Below, piece by piece: positions 25,837-35,632 of a DNA stretch of 64,000 nucleotides; position 1 is the first letter of the stretch, and each line of letters opens with the position of its first letter. The notes under the pieces were generated by a model, which worked only from the letters and a program-made list of their open reading frames with translations, did no database searches and was not told where the DNA came from. The stretch comes from an uncultured Clostridia bacterium (GTDB taxonomy: Bacteria > Bacillota > Clostridia > Oscillospirales > Ruminococcaceae): the NCBI GenBank assembly GCA_947389015.1, contig CANDVA010000009.1, positions 51,820 through 115,819 on the forward strand, given 5' to 3'. Made by a program: the position numbers and the translations under genes.

Positions 25837-28800
25837 ATGCCCAAGAAGACAGATATTCATAAGATAATGATCATCGGCTCGGGACCTATAATCATCGGTC
25901 AGGCGTGCGAGTTCGACTATTCGGGAACACAGGCGTGTAAGGCTCTTAAAAAGCTGGGTTACGAGATCGTTCTCGTAAACTCCAACCCCGCGACCATCAT
26001 GACCGATCCCGACGTCGCGGACATTACTTATATCGAGCCGCTAAACGTTTCCCGGCTTACGCAGATAATCGAAAAGGAGCGCCCGGACGCGCTGCTGCCC
26101 AACCTCGGCGGTCAGAGCGGTCTGAACCTCTGCTCGGAGCTTGCCGAGGCGGGAGTTCTCGAAAAGTACGGCGTTAAGGTAATAGGCGTACAAGTGGACG
26201 CTATTGAGCGCGGCGAGGATCGTATCGAGTTCAAGCACACCATGGAGAAGCTCGGTATCGAGATGCCGCGCAGCGAGGTCGCGTATTCCGTTGACGAGGC
26301 GCTTGCAATTGCCGACAAGCTGCATTATCCCGTAGTTCTCCGTCCCGCGTATACTATGGGCGGCGCGGGCGGCGGTCTGGTCTACAATGTCGACGAGCTT
26401 AAGGTCGTATGCGAAAGAGGACTTCAGGCTTCTCTCGTGGGACAGGTGCTTGTCGAGGAGTCCATTGCGGGCTGGGAGGAGCTGGAGCTTGAGGTCGTCC
26501 GCGACGCGGAAAACAACGTTATCACCGTCTGCTTTATAGAGAACATCGACCCTATCGGAGTTCACACGGGCGACAGCTTCTGCTCCGCGCCCATGCTCAC
26601 GATAAGCGAGGATGTTCAGAAGAAGCTGCAGGAATATTCGTACAGCATCGTAAAGGCTATCGAGGTAATCGGCGGCTGCAACTGTCAATTTGCGCACGAC
26701 CCAGTTTCGGGAAGAATAGTCGTTATCGAGATCAATCCGCGCACCTCGCGTTCGTCGGCGCTGGCTTCTAAGGCTACGGGTTTCCCGATCGCGCTGGTTT
26801 CGGCTATGCTCGCGTGCGGACTTACCCTAAAAGAAATTCCCTGCGGCAAGTACGGAACACTGGATAAATACGTTCCCGACGGGGATTATGTGGTTATCAA
26901 ATTTGCGCGGTGGGCATTCGAGAAGTTTAAGGGAGCTTCGGACAAGCTCGGTACGCAGATGCGCGCGGTCGGCGAGGTAATGTCGATCGGTAAGACCTAC
27001 AAGGAGGCGTTTCAGAAGGCGATACGCTCCCTCGAAACGAGTCGCTACGGTTTGGGCTATGCGAAAAACTTCCACGATTTAAGCAAGGAGGAACTGCTTT
27101 CAAAGCTGACCTATCCGTCCTCCGAGAGGCAGTTTATCATTTACGAGGCTCTGCGCAAGGGAGCGACTACCGATGAAATTTACAATCTCACCAAGATAAA
27201 GCATTGGTTCTTAGACCAAATGCTCGAGTTGATCAAAGAGGAAGAAGCGCTTTCGGCGGCAAAGGGCAAGATTCCGGAAAAGGACATTCTGAAGCAGGCA
27301 AAGAGCGACGGATTCTCCGACCGCTACCTCTCGAAGCTGCTGGACGTTACCGAGTCGGATATCCGCGCAAAGCGCGCGGAGTACGGCATTAACGAGGCTT
27401 GGGAGGGCGTTCATGTAAGCGGCACGGAGAACGCGGCTTACTACTACTCCACCTATAACCTTGACGAGGACAAGAGCCCCGTTAATACCGCCAAGCCCAA
27501 AATTATGATTCTCGGCGGCGGTCCGAACAGAATAGGGCAGGGCATAGAGTTCGACTACTGCTGCGTTCACGCGGCGCTGGCGCTGAAAAAACTCGGCTTC
27601 GAGTCGATAATAGTCAACTGCAACCCCGAGACCGTTTCAACCGACTACGACACCTCGGACAAACTCTATTTCGAGCCGCTGACACTAGAGGACGTTCTGG
27701 CTATCCACGAAAAGGAAAAGCCCGTCGGCGTCATCGCACAGTTCGGCGGTCAGACCCCGCTCAATCTCGCGGCGGAGCTTAAAAAGAACGGCGTGAATAT
27801 TCTCGGAACAACTCCCGAAACCATTGATCTTGCGGAGGATCGGGATCATTTCCGCGCTATGATGGAGCGCTTAGGCATACCCATGCCCGAGAGCGGAATG
27901 GCTGTCACCGTCGATGACGCGCTTGAGATCGCCAACCGTATCGGATATCCCGTAATGGTGCGTCCCTCCTACGTCCTAGGCGGGCGCGGAATGGAGATAG
28001 TTCACGATGACGAGATGATGCGAGTTTATATGAGTGCGGCTGTCGGCGTTACTCCCGACCGTCCCATACTCATTGACCGTTTTCTCAATCACGCTACCGA
28101 GTGCGAGGCGGATGCCATCTCCGACGGAACGCACTGCTTCGTTCCCGCGGTTATGGAGCATATCGAGCTTGCGGGCGTTCACAGCGGCGACTCGGCATGC
28201 ATCCTTCCCGCGAAAAACCTTTCCGACAAGCATATCTCGACCATAAAGGAGTATACGCGCAGGATAGCCGTGGAAATGGGCGTTGTCGGGCTTATGAATA
28301 TGCAGTACGCTATCGAGGGTGACACCGTGTACGTTCTCGAGGCTAACCCGCGCGCTTCGCGTACCGTGCCTCTGGTCTCCAAGGTCTGCGACATCAATAT
28401 GGTCAAGGTCGCGACCGAGATAATGACGGAGCAGTTCACCAAGAAGCCGTCGCCCGTGCCCGAGCTTCACGACCGCGTTATCCCGCATTACGGTGTAAAG
28501 GAAGCGGTATTCCCGTTCAATATGTTCCGAGAGGTAGACCCCGTGCTTGGTCCCGAAATGCGTTCCACGGGCGAGGTTCTAGGAATTTCTCCCAGCTTCG
28601 GCGAGGCGTATTACAAGGCGCAGGAGGCTACCCAGACAAGACTTCCCATGGAGGGCACGGTTCTGCTGTCCGTCTGCGACCGCGACAAGCCCGAGCTTGT
28701 CGATATCGCAAAAGCGTTTGAGAAGCTCGGATTCAAGATATTGTCCACGGGCAAGAGCTACGAGCTTATTACCAAAGCGGGCGTTGCCGCCGAAAAGGTG

Positions 28801-29058
28801 CTCAAGCTCTACGAGGGCAGACCGAACATCACGGACAAGATCGCAAACGGCGAGATACAGCTCATCGTCAACACTCCCGCGGGCAAGACCAGTGCGAATG
28901 ACGACAGCTACATCCGCAAAGCTGCGATAAAGCACCGCGTTCCGTACATCACCACCATGGCTGCCGCAAAGGCGAGCGCGGAGGGCATCAAGGCTATCAA
29001 GAACAACTCGCACCTCGGCGTTAAGTCGCTGCAGGCATTCCACGCGGAGATCAAATAA
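25837..29058 (+). CDS. carB: Carbamoyl-phosphate synthase large subunit
   Basis: The 1073-residue enzyme makes carbamoyl phosphate from bicarbonate, ATP and ammonia channelled from CarA, feeding pyrimidine and arginine synthesis. It has the two homologous synthetase halves: the first starts KIMIIGSGPIIIGQACEFDYSG, the second KIMILGGGPNRIGQGIEFDYC, each with an ATP-grasp domain (RPAYTMGGAGGG and RPSYVLGGRGM). The MGS-like allosteric domain is at the C-terminus (about 940-1073). Length is full. ATG follows CGAGGGAGTAGAAAAA. carA is not in the window, so the subunits are encoded apart here. It is monocistronic. Confidence 0.98.
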   Translation: MPKKTDIHKIMIIGSGPIIIGQACEFDYSGTQACKALKKLGYEIVLVNSNPATIMTDPDVADITYIEPLNVSRLTQIIEKERPDALLPNLGGQSGLNLCSELAEAGVLEKYGVKVIGVQVDAIERGEDRIEFKHTMEKLGIEMPRSEVAYSVDEALAIADKLHYPVVLRPAYTMGGAGGGLVYNVDELKVVCERGLQASLVGQVLVEESIAGWEELELEVVRDAENNVITVCFIENIDPIGVHTGDSFCSAPMLTISEDVQKKLQEYSYSIVKAIEVIGGCNCQFAHDPVSGRIVVIEINPRTSRSSALASKATGFPIALVSAMLACGLTLKEIPCGKYGTLDKYVPDGDYVVIKFARWAFEKFKGASDKLGTQMRAVGEVMSIGKTYKEAFQKAIRSLETSRYGLGYAKNFHDLSKEELLSKLTYPSSERQFIIYEALRKGATTDEIYNLTKIKHWFLDQMLELIKEEEALSAAKGKIPEKDILKQAKSDGFSDRYLSKLLDVTESDIRAKRAEYGINEAWEGVHVSGTENAAYYYSTYNLDEDKSPVNTAKPKIMILGGGPNRIGQGIEFDYCCVHAALALKKLGFESIIVNCNPETVSTDYDTSDKLYFEPLTLEDVLAIHEKEKPVGVIAQFGGQTPLNLAAELKKNGVNILGTTPETIDLAEDRDHFRAMMERLGIPMPESGMAVTVDDALEIANRIGYPVMVRPSYVLGGRGMEIVHDDEMMRVYMSAAVGVTPDRPILIDRFLNHATECEADAISDGTHCFVPAVMEHIELAGVHSGDSACILPAKNLSDKHISTIKEYTRRIAVEMGVVGLMNMQYAIEGDTVYVLEANPRASRTVPLVSKVCDINMVKVATEIMTEQFTKKPSPVPELHDRVIPHYGVKEAVFPFNMFREVDPVLGPEMRSTGEVLGISPSFGEAYYKAQEATQTRLPMEGTVLLSVCDRDKPELVDIAKAFEKLGFKILSTGKSYELITKAGVAAEKVLKLYEGRPNITDKIANGEIQLIVNTPAGKTSANDDSYIRKAAIKHRVPYITTMAAAKASAEGIKAIKNNSHLGVKSLQAFHAEIK

Positions 29059-29072
29059 AAACCGAGTCAAAA

Positions 29073-29106
29073 AAAACCGGGAGGATACCCTCTCGGTTTT
29101 TTTTAT
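29073..29106 (+). terminator. Rho-independent terminator of carB
   Basis: AAAACCGGGAGG pairs with CCTCTCGGTTTT (one G-U pair) and is followed by TTTTATTTTA, 15 bases after the stop. The flanking A-run means it may also end the convergent sulP transcript. Confidence 0.88.
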
Positions 29107-29121
29107 TTTATTAGCTTGCGA

Positions 29122-30756
29122 TCAGAGCTTGGAGATGTATCTGAACGCCGTGTCGGTGCTCCAGAAGAACATATCGTCGTTGAAGCGTTCTTTCAGACCG
29201 CAGCGCTCTATCATCGACATTACGGGCGGCTGGACGCAGGAGAAGTACACCATGATGCCGCTTGCGATAAGCCGCTCGCAGTACTCATGCAGCGCCTCCA
29301 CGCCCGAGATATCCGCAACGGTGACTCCGCGCATTGAGAATATCACGTTGTAGTTTTCGCCGAGCGCAGATATTTTCTCTTCGAGCTTGGCGCAGGTGCC
29401 GAAGTAGAGAGGGCCCGATATGTACACAACGCAGGTGTATTTCAGCTTGTCGGGATCGATCTCGGGGTCGTCGAGCCTTTGTGGGTCTACCTCGGCGACT
29501 GTGACCTGCATATCCGAGACCTTGACCACAAACATTATTATCGAGAACGCCACACCGATGACTATCGCAATCGTCAGGTCAAATACCACAGTCGCGATCA
29601 TCGTGATGAGAAATTGCAGAATGGCGGTCTTTATCTTCTTGCCGAAGATGGATTTTATCGAAGTCCAATCGTTCATGCGCCACGCGGTAACGATAAGAAC
29701 GCCCGCCAGCGCCGAGAGCGGTATCATCGACATAACACCGCCCAGCGCGAACATCGAGAGCAGCAGTATCGCCGAATGAACGATCGACGTGATACGTGTC
29801 TGTCCGCCCGACTTTATCGCGACGCTTGTGCGCGCTATCGCCGCGGTCGCGGGTACGCCGCCGAAAAACGGAAGTATCATATTGCCGATACCCTGCGCGG
29901 CAAGCTCAACGTTGGCGTTGAGCTTTTCATTCTTCATTCTGCCCGCCGAAGCGCCGCACAGCAGCGACTCTATAAGCCCCAGCGCCGCTATCGATACGGC
30001 GGGAACTATCAACCCCTTTATCGTGTTCCAGTCCGCAAATGCCGAGAGATTTATGCGGGCGTCGAGAAATACCGTTTTGGGTATCTCGCCTACTACGGGA
30101 ACCTCAAACTTGAATATCAAATTCGCCGCCGTTGTGAGGACTATCGCTGCCAGAGAGCTTGGAAAATATTGGTTTATCTTCTTTGGGTACAGAAACATAA
30201 ACAATATCACCGCCGAGCCTATTATCAGCCCCGTGAGATTTATTTGCTGTTCGAGCTTAAAGTAGCTACCCAACTTCTCGAGGGTAGTCGAGCCCTCCGA
30301 GGTCAGTCCCGAGAGGTTATTTATCTGCCCGAGCGCTATCGTTATTGCAATTCCGCTCGTGAATCCCGTGATAACGGGCATTGGCAGATACGACACCAGC
30401 CCGCCGAGCTTGAATATTCCCGCTGCGAGCAGCAGCGCGCCCGCGATAAAGCTCGCGACAAACACGCCCTGAATCCCGTACTGCGCCACAAGCGACGCGA
30501 GGATAGCGGTCATTGCGCCCGTCGGTCCGCTTATCTGATACGAAGCGCCCGCCAGTACGCCTATTATCAGCCCCGCGAACACTGCGGTTATAAGTCCCGA
30601 AGCCGCCGTAGCTCCCGAGCTTACGCCGAACGCAAGCGCAAGCGGCAGAGCCACTGCTGCGACCGTCACGCCCGCCAGCGCGTCCTTGCCGAGTTTTTTG
30701 ACGTTGTAGTCCTTGAACTCGTTTTTGATTATTTTTGCGTATTCCTTAATTAGCAT
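29122..30756 (-). CDS. SulP-family anion transporter with STAS domain
   Basis: The 544-residue membrane protein belongs to the SulP family (sulfate, bicarbonate or dicarboxylate uptake). The transmembrane part (about 25-415, 12-14 segments) starts DALAGVTVAAVALPLALAFGVSSG and has the family stretch ISGPTGAMTAILA. The C-terminal STAS domain (about 435-544) contains TVADISGVEALHEYC, the region that regulates transport in this family. Substrate cannot be told from sequence. It is monocistronic with its own promoter and converges on carB. Confidence 0.93.
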   Translation of the reverse strand: MLIKEYAKIIKNEFKDYNVKKLGKDALAGVTVAAVALPLALAFGVSSGATAASGLITAVFAGLIIGVLAGASYQISGPTGAMTAILASLVAQYGIQGVFVASFIAGALLLAAGIFKLGGLVSYLPMPVITGFTSGIAITIALGQINNLSGLTSEGSTTLEKLGSYFKLEQQINLTGLIIGSAVILFMFLYPKKINQYFPSSLAAIVLTTAANLIFKFEVPVVGEIPKTVFLDARINLSAFADWNTIKGLIVPAVSIAALGLIESLLCGASAGRMKNEKLNANVELAAQGIGNMILPFFGGVPATAAIARTSVAIKSGGQTRITSIVHSAILLLSMFALGGVMSMIPLSALAGVLIVTAWRMNDWTSIKSIFGKKIKTAILQFLITMIATVVFDLTIAIVIGVAFSIIMFVVKVSDMQVTVAEVDPQRLDDPEIDPDKLKYTCVVYISGPLYFGTCAKLEEKISALGENYNVIFSMRGVTVADISGVEALHEYCERLIASGIMVYFSCVQPPVMSMIERCGLKERFNDDMFFWSTDTAFRYISKL

Positions 30757-30826
30757 ATCAAAGTTCTTCTTCCGTATTATTTATTGCAGGCGGGCGTTTC
30801 CTATCCGTCTGCACACCACAACTTCT

Positions 30827-30855
30827 ATTTTACGCCTTATTTCGCGCAAAGTCAA
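30827..30855 (-). promoter_or_regulatory. Sigma-A promoter of sulP
   Basis: TTGACT and TAAAAT on the minus strand are separated by 17 bases, about 70 bases before the ATG. Confidence 0.72.
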
Positions 30856-30922
30856 GTAGAATAACTTTTTACTTTGACAGCGGTTTTTGGTGGAATTAAC
30901 CAATTTAAAACGGCTTTATCCA

Positions 30923-30951
30923 TTGACAATTTTTGGCATAGGTGATATAAT
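30923..30951 (+). promoter_or_regulatory. Sigma-A promoter of the aldo/keto reductase gene
   Basis: TTGACA (30923-30928) and TATAAT (30946-30951) are separated by 17 bases, a full consensus promoter 37 bases before the ATG. Confidence 0.9.
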
Positions 30952-30988
30952 TAAATAAACGAGAAAATATCCGAAAGGAGTATAAAAT

Positions 30989-32020
30989 ATGAAAACGATA
31001 ACATTGGGAAGCACGGGGATAACCACGCCGCAGAACGCTTTCGGCGCGCTCCCCGTTCAAAGAGCGGATATGCAGACGGCGGTGAAGCTGCTTCGAAAAG
31101 CATACGAGGGCGGCATTACGTTCTTTGACACCGCAAGAGCCTACTCCGACAGTGAGGAGAAGATAGGCGAGGCGCTGTCCGATGTTCGTGAAAACATTTT
31201 CATTGCCACAAAGACCATGGCGCAGGACACCGAGCAGATGAAGTCGCAGCTCGAAACGTCGCTGAAAACGCTAAAGACCGACTATATTGATATCTATCAG
31301 TTTCACTGCGCGGGGAAATGCTTCAAGCCCGATGACGGCACGGGAATGTACGAGCTTATGGAGGACTTTAAGCGGCAGGGAATGATCCGCCATATCGGTA
31401 TCACTGCGCACAAGATAGGAATTGCCGAGGAGAGTATCGGATCGGGATTATATGAAACGTTACAGTTCCCGTTCAGCTATCTGTCGTCGGAGCGTGAGCT
31501 TGCGCTTGCCGACAAGTGCCGCGAAAAAAATATGGGCTTTATCGCAATGAAAGCTCTCGCTGGCGGTATGATAACGAATTCGAGGGTTGCCTGCGCGTTT
31601 ATTTCTCAATATGACAACGTTCTGCCGATTTGGGGTATTCAGCGCGAAAATGAGCTTGATGAATGGCTCGCGTTTATGAACGACACTCCCGAGATGACCG
31701 ACGATATCCGCGTGGAGATCGTGCAAGATATACAGCAGCTTGGCGGCAACTTCTGCCGCGGCTGCGGCTACTGTATGCCGTGCCCTATGGGGATACAGAT
31801 AAACAACTGCGCGAGAATGTCGCTTATGCTTCGCCGCGCTCCCTCCGACAACTGGCTCTCCGAGGAATGGCGTAGCAATATGAAGCAGATAGAGAATTGT
31901 ATAAACTGCGGTCAATGCAAGTCAAAATGCCCTTACGAGCTGGACACTCCCGCGCTGCTCAAGGAGAATTACGAGGATTACGTCAGAGTTCTTGCGGGCG
32001 AGGTCGACGTCAGGACATAA
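30989..32020 (+). CDS. Aldo/keto reductase with C-terminal 4Fe-4S domain
   Basis: The 343-residue protein has an aldo/keto reductase barrel with the catalytic tetrad visible: Asp and Tyr in FFDTARAYSDSEEKIGEAL (about 46-58), Lys in IATKTM and His in YQFHC (about 108). Two Cys-rich clusters follow: CRGCGYCMPCPMGI (about 253) and CINCGQCKSKCPYEL (about 306), typical of bacterial ferredoxin-type AKRs. The iron-sulfur clusters suggest electron transfer beyond NADPH chemistry. GAAAGGAG precedes the ATG. It is monocistronic with a promoter and terminator. Substrate unknown. Confidence 0.93.
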   Translation: MKTITLGSTGITTPQNAFGALPVQRADMQTAVKLLRKAYEGGITFFDTARAYSDSEEKIGEALSDVRENIFIATKTMAQDTEQMKSQLETSLKTLKTDYIDIYQFHCAGKCFKPDDGTGMYELMEDFKRQGMIRHIGITAHKIGIAEESIGSGLYETLQFPFSYLSSERELALADKCREKNMGFIAMKALAGGMITNSRVACAFISQYDNVLPIWGIQRENELDEWLAFMNDTPEMTDDIRVEIVQDIQQLGGNFCRGCGYCMPCPMGIQINNCARMSLMLRRAPSDNWLSEEWRSNMKQIENCINCGQCKSKCPYELDTPALLKENYEDYVRVLAGEVDVRT

Positions 32021-32031
32021 CGAATAAAGTC

Positions 32032-32066
32032 AAAGTCCGAGGTGCATATCTCGGACTTTATATAAA
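32032..32066 (+). terminator. Terminator after the aldo/keto reductase gene
   Basis: A ten-bp perfect stem AAAGTCCGAG/CTCGGACTTT with a nine-base loop is followed by ATATAAAT. The U-tract is part of the stem end. Confidence 0.75.
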
Positions 32067-32192
32067 TATCGAAAAATTAACGCTTGCCGCCATTATTTAC
32101 CATAAATCTTTCTACTTTGTTATTTTTGTACTTGAATTTTTCATTAAAAAAGTATATAATAATAATGTACTGTTGTGTATAGGAGAAAAAAT

Positions 32193-34103
32193 ATGCTTGA
32201 TGGATTTATAAAAGTCGCGGCGGCGACACCCGAAATTCGCGTCGCCGATTGCGAATACAACGCGGATAAGATAATCGCTTTGATCGCAGAAGCGAAAATG
32301 CAGTCGGTGAAGCTGCTTGTGTTACCGGAGTTGTGCGTTACGGGATACTGCTGCCACGATCTGTTTTATCAGCCTGCTCTGCTTAACGGCGCGCTGGAGC
32401 AGCTTTCGCGTATTGTCAAGTCGACCGAGGGTATGGATATGCTCATAGCGGTCGGCTGTCCTCTTGTTTTTGATGGCGAATTGTATAATTGCGCGGTAAT
32501 TATACAGAACGGCAATGTATTGGGGGTAATTCCCAAAAAATACCTCCCGAATTATAATGAATTCTACGAGGCAAGACAGTTCACGGGCGCTGTCGACGGT
32601 GAATTCAATATGCGGCTTTTCAGTAAAAATGTGCCGTTCGGGTTGAATTTGTTGTTCGAGTGCAGCGAGCTCCCCGAGCTGACCTTTGCCGCTGAGATCT
32701 GCGAGGATCTGTGGTCGCCCGCTCCTCCGTCAATCGGGCTGGCACTGGGCGGCGCGACGGTGATCGCGAACCTTTCCGCAAGCAACGAGACTATCGGCAA
32801 GGAGGCTTACCGCAACGCGCTGATCACGGGACAGTCCGCGCGGCTGATCTGCGGATACATTTTTGCGAGCGCGGGCGAGGGAGAGTCCACACAGGATCTG
32901 GTTTTCGGCGGACACCGTATGATTGCCGAAAACGGCACGGCGCTTGCAGACAGCGGTCTGTACACTACGGGTCTGACGATAAGCGAGATCGACGTTCAGC
33001 GGCTCACCACGGAACGCCGTCGCAATACCAGCTTTAAATGCAGCGAGGAGCCTAAAACGCGCAGAATTTCCTTTTCGATGAAACCCGAGCGCACCGTGCT
33101 CACGCGGAACGTCGAGGCTATGCCGTTCGTACCGCAGTCCTCGTCGGAAAAGGACAAGCGCTGCTCGGATATCCTGAAAATGCAGGCACATGGGCTTGCC
33201 GCACGAATTCGCCACACGCACTGCAAAACGCTCGTTATCGGAATTTCGGGCGGCTTGGATTCCTGTCTGGCGCTGCTCGTCAGCATCGAGGCAATGAAGC
33301 TGCTGGAGCGCCCCGCAAGCGACATTATCGCGGTCACGATGCCCTGTTTCGGAACTACAAAGCGAACCAAGTCCAACGCCGAGACGCTTTGCCAAATTCT
33401 GGGGACGACGCTCCGTGTTATCGACATTTCGGACAGCGTTCGTCAACATTTTAAGGATATCGCGCACGACGAAAACGATCATAACGTAACGTATGAAAAC
33501 GGTCAGGCACGTGAGCGCACTCAAGTGCTTATGGATATCGCGAACGAGGAAAACGGCTTGGTAATTGGCACGGGTGATCTTTCGGAGCTTGCTCTCGGCT
33601 GGGCGACCTACAACGGAGACCATATGAGTATGTACGGCGTGAACGCGTCCGTACCGAAAACGTTGGTGCGCCATATCGTGTACTATTACGCTCGGACGGT
33701 CTCCGCCCCCGCTCTGCGTGACGTCCTGACTGATATATTCAACACTCCCGTCAGCCCCGAGCTTCTCCCCGCAAAGGACGGCGAGATCTCGCAGATAACG
33801 GAGGATCTGGTCGGACCATACGAGCTGCACGACTTTTTCCTGTATAACGGAATACGCTGGGGCTTCCCTCCGAAAAAGGTATACCGTCTCGCGCAGTACG
33901 CTCTCGGACAGAATTATGATGCGGGAACGATATTGAAATGGCTGAAAACGTTTTACCGCCGCTTTTTCGCGCAGCAGTTCAAGCGGAGCTGCCTGCCCGA
34001 CGGCGTAAAGGTGGGCTCGGTATCGCTGTCGCCGCGCGGTGACTGGAGAATGCCGAGCGATGCGTCGTCGGCCATCTGGCTGAAACAAATTGACGAGTTA
34101 TAA
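32193..34103 (+). CDS. nadE: Glutamine-dependent NAD(+) synthetase
   Basis: The 636-residue enzyme amidates nicotinate adenine dinucleotide to NAD. The N-terminal nitrilase-type glutaminase (about 1-280) has its triad Glu in LPELCVTGY, Lys in IPKKYLPNY and Cys in AAEICEDLWSP. The C-terminal ATP-pyrophosphatase has ISGGLDSCLAL (SGGxDS, about 350) and the TGDLSELALGW region. The ORF track starts at 32175, but AGGAGAAAAAAT precedes the ATG at 32193. It begins a long plus-strand run. Confidence 0.96.
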   Translation: MLDGFIKVAAATPEIRVADCEYNADKIIALIAEAKMQSVKLLVLPELCVTGYCCHDLFYQPALLNGALEQLSRIVKSTEGMDMLIAVGCPLVFDGELYNCAVIIQNGNVLGVIPKKYLPNYNEFYEARQFTGAVDGEFNMRLFSKNVPFGLNLLFECSELPELTFAAEICEDLWSPAPPSIGLALGGATVIANLSASNETIGKEAYRNALITGQSARLICGYIFASAGEGESTQDLVFGGHRMIAENGTALADSGLYTTGLTISEIDVQRLTTERRRNTSFKCSEEPKTRRISFSMKPERTVLTRNVEAMPFVPQSSSEKDKRCSDILKMQAHGLAARIRHTHCKTLVIGISGGLDSCLALLVSIEAMKLLERPASDIIAVTMPCFGTTKRTKSNAETLCQILGTTLRVIDISDSVRQHFKDIAHDENDHNVTYENGQARERTQVLMDIANEENGLVIGTGDLSELALGWATYNGDHMSMYGVNASVPKTLVRHIVYYYARTVSAPALRDVLTDIFNTPVSPELLPAKDGEISQITEDLVGPYELHDFFLYNGIRWGFPPKKVYRLAQYALGQNYDAGTILKWLKTFYRRFFAQQFKRSCLPDGVKVGSVSLSPRGDWRMPSDASSAIWLKQIDEL

Positions 34104-34136
34104 GGGCACCCAAAAATCCAACAGGAGATGACCCGA

Positions 34137-34841
34137 ATGAAATACAGGATCAAGAAAAAGTTGATACACTTCTATACAAGCGGCAACGTCGCCGAGGACT
34201 TTGTCGCGTCGCGCCGCAAAAAGGTCTCAGTAATGCGTAAAATTATCCGCGCCTGCTTTTATCTGCACTGCGCGGCGGCACTGCTGTGCATCGGGCTGTC
34301 TATCCTGCTTGGTTCGGGACTTGATGTCGTTCTGATAACGCTATTTACGGTAGGCGCGGCATGGTTGGCGTTGTTTGCGGTAGGAGATACCCGCACAATA
34401 AAAGCGGTGTTGATAGCCGCTGATATTGCGATCGCCGCGGCGGGCTTTGCGGCAGGCGCGTTCGTTGAGCATAAGGCAGCATTTATCAGCAGCGGCGCAA
34501 TAATACTGTTAGCGGGAATTGCCGCCGCGATATCGTATTTTACATCTGTCTGCAAGGACTATCTGGAGGGATTTTCGCCGCGGCTGATAAGACGCGACGA
34601 TTACACGCTGCTGCACAGCTTCACTCCCGAAAAAGGCGAGCAGATAATACCCTCCCGCGACGAAGAGCTTCCGCCGCTGCCGCCGCTTACAAGTGAAATG
34701 CGCGAGCTTGCCAAGCAGTTAAAAGACATACTCTGTACGGTTCCCGAAAAGGAACCCGAGGATAAGATAATCGAGGAAATAGAGCAGTCGGTTCACGAGC
34801 GCGAAAACGAGAAAAAAGAGACAATCAAAACCGCCGATTAA
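34137..34841 (+). CDS. Hypothetical membrane protein, 234 aa
   Basis: I do not recognise the family. The product has a basic N-terminus, about four hydrophobic segments between residues 38 and 140 (FYLHCAAALLCIGLSILLG onwards), and an acidic C-terminal cytoplasmic tail of about 90 residues with a PPLPPL stretch and an E/K-rich end. I start at ATG 34137, nine bases after AGGAG; the track's ATG at 34128 touches the AGGAG directly. It follows nadE by 33 bases and is probably co-transcribed. Confidence 0.7.
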   Translation: MKYRIKKKLIHFYTSGNVAEDFVASRRKKVSVMRKIIRACFYLHCAAALLCIGLSILLGSGLDVVLITLFTVGAAWLALFAVGDTRTIKAVLIAADIAIAAAGFAAGAFVEHKAAFISSGAIILLAGIAAAISYFTSVCKDYLEGFSPRLIRRDDYTLLHSFTPEKGEQIIPSRDEELPPLPPLTSEMRELAKQLKDILCTVPEKEPEDKIIEEIEQSVHERENEKKETIKTAD

Positions 34842-35043
34842 TTTACTGTTTTTGGTCAATTCTCGGTGCTTTTTCAAATGGAAAAAGTCATTGAAAAAGG
34901 TTCGTAAGAATACACTCAATTCCTATTACCGAGCTGTTTATGGTTAAAATTCGGGACATTTTTTCCGACACGTTTTCGGCACTTTTTCGTTCTGTTTTTC
35001 TGAAGAAATACTCGCTGAAAAATACCTCGAAACGGAGGCGGAA

Positions 35044-35592
35044 ATGAGCACAAAAAAACTTGCGCTGACAGCGCTTTTTATATGCTTTGCCGGAGCACTT
35101 TCCGCACTTGAATTCATGCTGCCCATTGTTCCGATCGAGGGAGTACGCGTGGGGTTAGGCAACATTGTGACCCTTTTTATTTTGTACATAGGCGGGAAAT
35201 GGCATGGAGCGGATGCGCTCACGGTAGCGGTGCTGAGGTGCTTTCTCGCAGCACTGATCACGGGTTCGCTGACAAACGCTATGTACGGACTTTCGGGAGG
35301 TATCCTTGCGTGCGGAGCAATGCTGACGGCGCAGCGGATATTTCCGAAAACGGAGGGAGAAATGCGCTATGATACGCGTTTTCTGCCGTTTACGGGCGTG
35401 TGCGGCGCGGTATTCCACATTGCGGGGCAAATGCTCACCGCAGTGCTGCTCTATGGTACAAAATCTGTCCTTGCGTACACGCCGATACTGCTGACGAGCG
35501 CGGTGATCGGCGGAACGTTTACGGGACTGTGTACTATGCTGCTGCTGAAAAAGCTCCCGCAAAAGCTGTTAGACGGAATACGAAAGCAGTAA
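35044..35592 (+). CDS. Gx transporter family protein (Hpre_diP_synt_I)
   Basis: The 182-residue integral membrane protein has five to six hydrophobic segments and the Gx signature LEFMLPIVPIEGVRVGLGNIV (about 22-42), in a family first named for component I of heptaprenyl diphosphate synthase and now seen as an ECF-type S-component-like transporter. Substrate unknown. GGAGG lies six bases before the ATG. The preceding 202 bases hold no gene; no partner FMN-binding or ECF energising gene is adjacent. polA follows after 40 bases. Confidence 0.82.
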   Translation: MSTKKLALTALFICFAGALSALEFMLPIVPIEGVRVGLGNIVTLFILYIGGKWHGADALTVAVLRCFLAALITGSLTNAMYGLSGGILACGAMLTAQRIFPKTEGEMRYDTRFLPFTGVCGAVFHIAGQMLTAVLLYGTKSVLAYTPILLTSAVIGGTFTGLCTMLLLKKLPQKLLDGIRKQ

Positions 35593-35632
35593 TAAATTGG
35601 TAATACTGCATAAAAACACGGAGGAAACCGAC

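Noticed and set aside
29479-30753. 424-aa plus-strand ORF
   Set aside because: Arg/Tyr-rich antisense frame of the SulP gene with no ribosome binding site.
32730-34088. 452-aa minus-strand ORF
   Set aside because: Antisense to nadE; no start signals and no recognisable protein features.
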